From positions 186,001 to 250,000 of the forward strand of contig JAUXVD010000023.1 in assembly GCA_030684575.1 (NCBI GenBank): a stretch of DNA of 64,000 bases, given 5' to 3'. The notes beneath the pieces were generated by a model. The model saw only the letters and a program-made list of their open reading frames with translations, searched no databases and was not told the origin of the DNA. Below are positions 60,934-64,000 of the stretch, piece by piece. Position 1 is the stretch's first letter, and every line of letters starts with the position of its first letter. The DNA is from Nitrospirota bacterium (GTDB lineage: Bacteria > Nitrospirota > Nitrospiria > Nitrospirales > Nitrospiraceae). Both the position numbers and the translations under genes were made by a program.

Positions 60934-62022
60934 TTATTTGGTTCGCTTCTTGGGCTTCGGCTTTGAGGTTCGAGGCACCTTGCCTCGGGCCTCTATCTGC
61001 TTCATCTTTTCCTCCAATGTGCGAACCGCCTGTCGGAGTTCAGGAAGCCGTGGAATGACGGCTTGGGCTTTGACCCACACTTCATGGGGCATGACGGGAG
61101 CCCCTGAGACTATTTGATTCGGTTCAAGGTTACGGTTCACGCCCGCACGAGCGGCGACCATGACGTGATCGCCGATGACGATGTGATCAGCCACTCCTGC
61201 CTGTCCGCCGATCATGACATGATGTCCCACACGAGTACTGCCGGCGATCCCGACCTGTGAGACGAGAATTGAATGGGCGCCGATCGTCACGTTATGGGCG
61301 ATCTGGACCAGATTATCGACCTTGGTGCCCTGCTTGATCACGGTTTGGCCGATGGTGGATCGATCGATCGCGACATTGGCGCCGAGTTCGACGTCATCCT
61401 CAAGCGTGACCCCGCCGAGTTGAGGAATCTTATAGTGTCGTCCCTGATCCTGCACATAGCCGAATCCGTCGCTCCCGATGACCGTGCCACTATGAATGAT
61501 GACCCTTGCGCCGATGGTGCAGCCTTCCCTGACGACGACGTTGGGATAGAGCAGCGTATCGTCCCCGATGGTGGTGTCGTCCCCGACAAACACGCCTGGG
61601 TAGAGCCTCACTCGCGCTCCGATCTGTACACGGTCTCCAAGGGTGACTCCAGGCCAGATTGAGGCATCGGGACCGATCTGCGTATCGAGACCACGGACCA
61701 CGGTCGCGTCGATGCCTCGCGGTGGGGCGACCGGGCAAAAGAACGCGTGGGCAACTTGCGCAAACGCTAAGGTCGGATTGGCGACGACAATATGAGGATT
61801 GGAAATTTCAGCCAGGCGCCGATGGGAAAGGAGCATCCCGGCAGCGGTGGGACCGCCCACCTTGAGCATCCGGTCCCCTGTGACGAAGGTCAGGTCGTTC
61901 GGGCCGGCTTCTTCAAAACTGGCCAGGCTTGTGATGCTGGCTTGTGGCGACCCCACAAGTTCTCCGCCGACGACGTGGTGGATCTGTGCCAATGTGACGG
62001 GGGTACGTGGACGCGTGGCCAT
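60934..62022 (-). CDS. lpxD: UDP-3-O-acylglucosamine N-acyltransferase LpxD
   Basis: LpxD adds the second hydroxyacyl chain in lipid A synthesis, using acyl-ACP. The 362-residue protein has the N-terminal uridine-binding domain (VVGGELVGSPQASITSLASFEEA) and a left-handed beta helix of hexapeptide repeats with IGSDGFGYV, KIPQLGGVTLEDDVELGAN, the catalytic-histidine region QIAHNVTIGAHS and GIAGSTRVG. The C-terminus has a helix (LRQAVRTLEEKMKQIEAR) and an unusual Lys/Pro-rich tail. Start ATG 62022 lies 4 bp after the acyl carrier gene. Confidence 0.94.
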   Translation of the reverse strand: MATRPRTPVTLAQIHHVVGGELVGSPQASITSLASFEEAGPNDLTFVTGDRMLKVGGPTAAGMLLSHRRLAEISNPHIVVANPTLAFAQVAHAFFCPVAPPRGIDATVVRGLDTQIGPDASIWPGVTLGDRVQIGARVRLYPGVFVGDDTTIGDDTLLYPNVVVREGCTIGARVIIHSGTVIGSDGFGYVQDQGRHYKIPQLGGVTLEDDVELGANVAIDRSTIGQTVIKQGTKVDNLVQIAHNVTIGAHSILVSQVGIAGSTRVGHHVMIGGQAGVADHIVIGDHVMVAARAGVNRNLEPNQIVSGAPVMPHEVWVKAQAVIPRLPELRQAVRTLEEKMKQIEARGKVPRTSKPKPKKRTK

Positions 62023-62026
62023 GGTG

Positions 62027-62341
62027 TTACGATTTCTTTTTGTTTTTCGGCTTAGACGGCTTCGCCGGTTTTTTTGTCGGGGCTGCGGAGGGCGCGTTCC
62101 CCAACCGTTTTTCAACGTAAGCCACGACATGGCCCACGGTCGTCAGTCCCACAAGGTCTTGGTCAGGAATCTGGAGATCGAAGGCCTCCTCGATACGGTA
62201 GAGCAGTTCGATCACGGCCATTGAGTCGAGACCTAAATCGTCACGCAGATGTTGGGTGATGAGGATCGTTGCGGGATCGCGTTTTAAGTACTCACCCAAA
62301 GAGGTGCGGATCTTGAGCGATACAATGGGGTCGGTTGCCAT
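62027..62341 (-). CDS. acpP: acyl carrier protein with a lysine-rich tail
   Basis: The 104-residue protein has the ACP core LRDDLGLDSMAVIELLYRIEEAFDLQIPDQDL, with the phosphopantetheine serine in DSM (usual E. coli motif DSL). After about residue 82 a tail of Ala, Pro and many Lys residues is added (TKKPAKPSKPKNKKKS). Typical AcpP is about 78 residues and acidic throughout, so the basic tail is unusual. It sits between a KAS II gene and lpxD, suggesting it serves lipid A acylation or another special acyl chain. Confidence 0.88.
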   Translation of the reverse strand: MATDPIVSLKIRTSLGEYLKRDPATILITQHLRDDLGLDSMAVIELLYRIEEAFDLQIPDQDLVGLTTVGHVVAYVEKRLGNAPSAAPTKKPAKPSKPKNKKKS

Positions 62342-62365
62342 AGGTCGATTCTCTTGATGGTGTAC

Positions 62366-63622
62366 TTAGGTGGACGCCTGCTTCAATACCACAGCGGCGT
62401 TGTTGCTGCCAAATCCAAAGGCGTTCAGCATAGCGACTTTCACGCGACGTTCCTGTGCTGAGCGGGAGAGTCCTGCCAAGGCACAGGCCGGATCCGGGTC
62501 GTCATAGTTGGCGGTTGGATGAATGTGCCCAGTGTGGAGGGCTAATACCGAGGCGATGCCTCCGATGGCACCGGCGGCACCCAGCGTGTGGCCGATCAGC
62601 GACTTGGTGGCGCTGATCGCGATTTTATCCGCGCGCGATTTAAACAGTTGCCTGATCGCTTTGGCTTCGACGGCGTCGCCGATCGATGTCGACGTGGCAT
62701 GCGCATTGATGTAATCCACCTGCCCGGGGGTCATGCCGGCGTCCGCGAGAGCCAGCTTCATCGTATTGGCCACTTCCAGGCCGTCTTCACGAGGGATGAC
62801 CATATGATAGGCCTCGCTGGTCGCGGCATACCCTGCAATTTCGGCATAGACTTTCGCTTTGCGCTTCTTGGCATGTGTGGCCGATTCCAAGATCAGCGAA
62901 CCGGCGCCTTCCCCCATCACGAAGCCGTCGCGCAACCGATCGAACGGCCGTGAAGCCTTGTCCGGTTGGTCGTTGAATTTAGACGAGAGGGCACGCAGGG
63001 AGCAGAAGCCTGCGAAGACCAGCGGGGTGATGCTGGCATCGGCTCCGACGACGATGACGACATCGGCCCGGCCCTCGCGGATACAATGGAGCGCTTGTCC
63101 GAGGGCATGGGCGCTGGAGGAGCAGGCGGTGGAAATCGTCAGATTCGGACCTTTGGCGCCATAGGCCATCGCGATAATGCCGGAGGCAGAATTGAGGGTG
63201 ATGGTAGGAATGAAGTTCGGATGGACGCGATGGGGCTTCTGGTGCTGGTAGAGTTGCGTGATTTCACGTTCGCCCATCACCATTCCACCCATGCCGGCTC
63301 CCACGATCACGCCGACGCGGTGAGGATTCTCTTTCGTCATCTGGAGTCCTGAATCGGCCAGCGATTCCTTTGCCGCCACAAGGGCAAACTGGGCATACCG
63401 GTCGACCCGATCGCCATAGGCGTTGTCGAGTAACCGTTCGACCGCGAAGTCACGCACTTGGCCGGCGACTTTCGAGCGATAACCATCCATGGGAAATGGG
63501 TCGAACGACGTAATCGCCGTGATTCCGGATTGGCCGGCGAGGGCCGCCTTCCAAAACGCACCGACCCCGATACCGATCGGAGATACGACCCCTAACCCTG
63601 TGACGACAACACGCGCGCGCAT
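62366..63622 (-). CDS. fabF: beta-ketoacyl-ACP synthase II (FabF-like)
   Basis: The enzyme condenses malonyl-ACP with acyl-ACP. The 418-residue thiolase-fold protein has the nucleophile Cys167 in TISTACSSSAHALGQA, His in INAHATSTSIGDAVEA and His in SLIGHTLGAAGAIGG. ATG 63622 is preferred because AAGGA lies upstream; TTG 63643 is in frame. The order fabF-acpP-lpxD on one strand with short gaps indicates one operon. A general fatty-acid FabF may exist elsewhere; the dedicated ACP suggests a special substrate. Confidence 0.93.
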   Translation of the reverse strand: MRARVVVTGLGVVSPIGIGVGAFWKAALAGQSGITAITSFDPFPMDGYRSKVAGQVRDFAVERLLDNAYGDRVDRYAQFALVAAKESLADSGLQMTKENPHRVGVIVGAGMGGMVMGEREITQLYQHQKPHRVHPNFIPTITLNSASGIIAMAYGAKGPNLTISTACSSSAHALGQALHCIREGRADVVIVVGADASITPLVFAGFCSLRALSSKFNDQPDKASRPFDRLRDGFVMGEGAGSLILESATHAKKRKAKVYAEIAGYAATSEAYHMVIPREDGLEVANTMKLALADAGMTPGQVDYINAHATSTSIGDAVEAKAIRQLFKSRADKIAISATKSLIGHTLGAAGAIGGIASVLALHTGHIHPTANYDDPDPACALAGLSRSAQERRVKVAMLNAFGFGSNNAAVVLKQAST

Positions 63623-63780
63623 CTTCTTGAAATCCTTTTGCAAATGAACTGCTTCTACTTACCGGAAGCGCCTGGATCAGTCAACCGGCTGATCCGAGAG
63701 GGTAGCAGACTGCTGAGTCATTCTGGGAGTCCACAAAATATTTACTGGCTGGCCTGTCCATGGAAGCAGGAGCATATCAT

Positions 63781-63905
63781 GCGGGATGCTCAAAAAGGCC
63801 GCCCAGCAAGGCCGCAGCGAGCGAAGAGGCGAGGCGTACCCTCTGGGTACGTTGAGCCTCTGAGCGATGCGAGAACGAAGCTGGCGGGATTTTTCAGCAT
63901 CCCGC
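63781..63905 (-). repeat. ~125 bp intergenic palindromic repeat, copy 4
   Basis: Perfect 10 bp terminal inverted repeats (GCGGGATGCT and AGCATCCCGC) bound a 125 bp element with the central hairpin GTACCC/GGGTAC and the conserved GCCAGCTTCGTTCTCGCATCG block. Read on the minus strand it begins two bases after the stop codon of the permease gene and ends with GGCCTTTTTGAGC. Its orientation relative to the upstream gene is the same as for copies 1 and 2. Confidence 0.85.
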
Positions 63906-63906
63906 T

Positions 63907-64000
63907 CTAATAGCGTACTTTGAGCATTAAATAGAGGCCAAAACTCAAAAAGAGCATATTCGCCATCCATCCGGCAATCAGCGGCGTCAAGACCCCGCCG
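63907..64000 (-). CDS. C-terminal end of an LptF/LptG-like permease (partial)
   Basis: The minus-strand frame enters at the window edge and ends with TAG at 63909-63907. The visible residues GVLTPLIAGWMANMLFLSFG followed by LYLMLKVRY form the last membrane helix pattern of LptF/LptG proteins (a P-x-x-A-x-W-x-x-N-x-x-F motif). These form the inner-membrane part of the lipopolysaccharide exporter. A location next to the lipid A genes fits. Only about 30 residues are visible, so the assignment is tentative. Confidence 0.6.
   Translation of the reverse strand, partial: GGVLTPLIAGWMANMLFLSFGLYLMLKVRY

Noticed and set aside
63677-63970. 97-residue minus-strand frame covering the right-hand repeat
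   Set aside because: It runs through the non-coding repeat in another frame than the permease end and has no ribosome site.

Overview
The window is a typical chromosomal segment of a Gram-negative bacterium with roughly 57-58 % GC by eye. Lipid A synthesis (lpxD), a TonB-dependent receptor, several lipoproteins and an LptF/LptG-type permease end show an outer membrane. The gene content, a recurring ~125 bp intergenic repeat and the B12 gene set suggest Nitrospira or a close relative (Nitrospirota). That assignment is inference, because no rRNA or other phylogenetic marker was compared.

Layout. 1-10.1 kb: a ClpS-like adaptor, a Ca2+/H+ antiporter, the heme chaperone hemW, an FmdB-type zinc ribbon protein, an FGE-fold exported protein coupled to a CADD/PqqC-like diiron protein, and small exported or membrane proteins of unknown role. 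10.2-17.6 kb: cobalamin-dependent methionine synthase metH, a REC/HD-GYP response regulator, rph and rdgB. 17.6-20.3 kb is a small accessory island: a 5'-truncated Rhs tip with a JAMM/DUF4329-like C-terminal domain, a candidate immunity gene cut by an in-frame TAG, a second Rhs remnant, and a DUF433/DUF5615 toxin-antitoxin pair. 20.5-29.3 kb: ndk, a TPR/glycosidase-like lipoprotein, gcvH-lpdA-comEA-tyrS, tRNA-Gly(CCC) with a clear promoter, rpmB and a SemiSWEET transporter.

29.4-45.3 kb is a large cobalamin block. Cobalamin riboswitch 1 (with terminator) precedes btuF-btuC-btuD. Riboswitch 2 precedes the outer-membrane receptor btuB, followed by cbiA-cobO-CWC protein-bluB-pduO-cobU-cobT-cobS-cbiB-cobD-cbiZ-cbiP. 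Many junctions overlap as ATGA. The set imports corrinoids, removes a wrong lower ligand (CbiZ), adenosylates cobalt by two unrelated enzymes, amidates, attaches the aminopropanol arm, makes DMB (BluB) and finishes the nucleotide loop. No corrin-ring-building genes lie here. metH in the same window is a consumer of the product.

46.2-59.8 kb is a chemosensory/c-di-GMP-type signalling cluster: a heme c DUF3365 protein, a CheY-like receiver, CheW, a PilJ-like MCP, a hybrid CheA with three HPt domains and a receiver, two more CheW-like proteins, a receiver fused to a long coiled coil, two paralogous proteins sharing an HPt-like module without the phospho-histidine (one fused to a partly degenerate HD-GYP domain), and an ExeA-like ATPase. 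There is no CheR, CheB, flagellar or pilus gene next to it. This cluster, and its duplicated HPt-like module in particular, is the best candidate for an undescribed system here.

60.4-64 kb: fabF-acpP-lpxD on the minus strand, and the 3' end of an LptF/LptG-like permease. Throughout, ~125 bp imperfect palindromic elements and their deletion derivatives sit directly after stop codons, mostly in one orientation relative to the upstream gene, which suggests a 3'-end (terminator-like) role.
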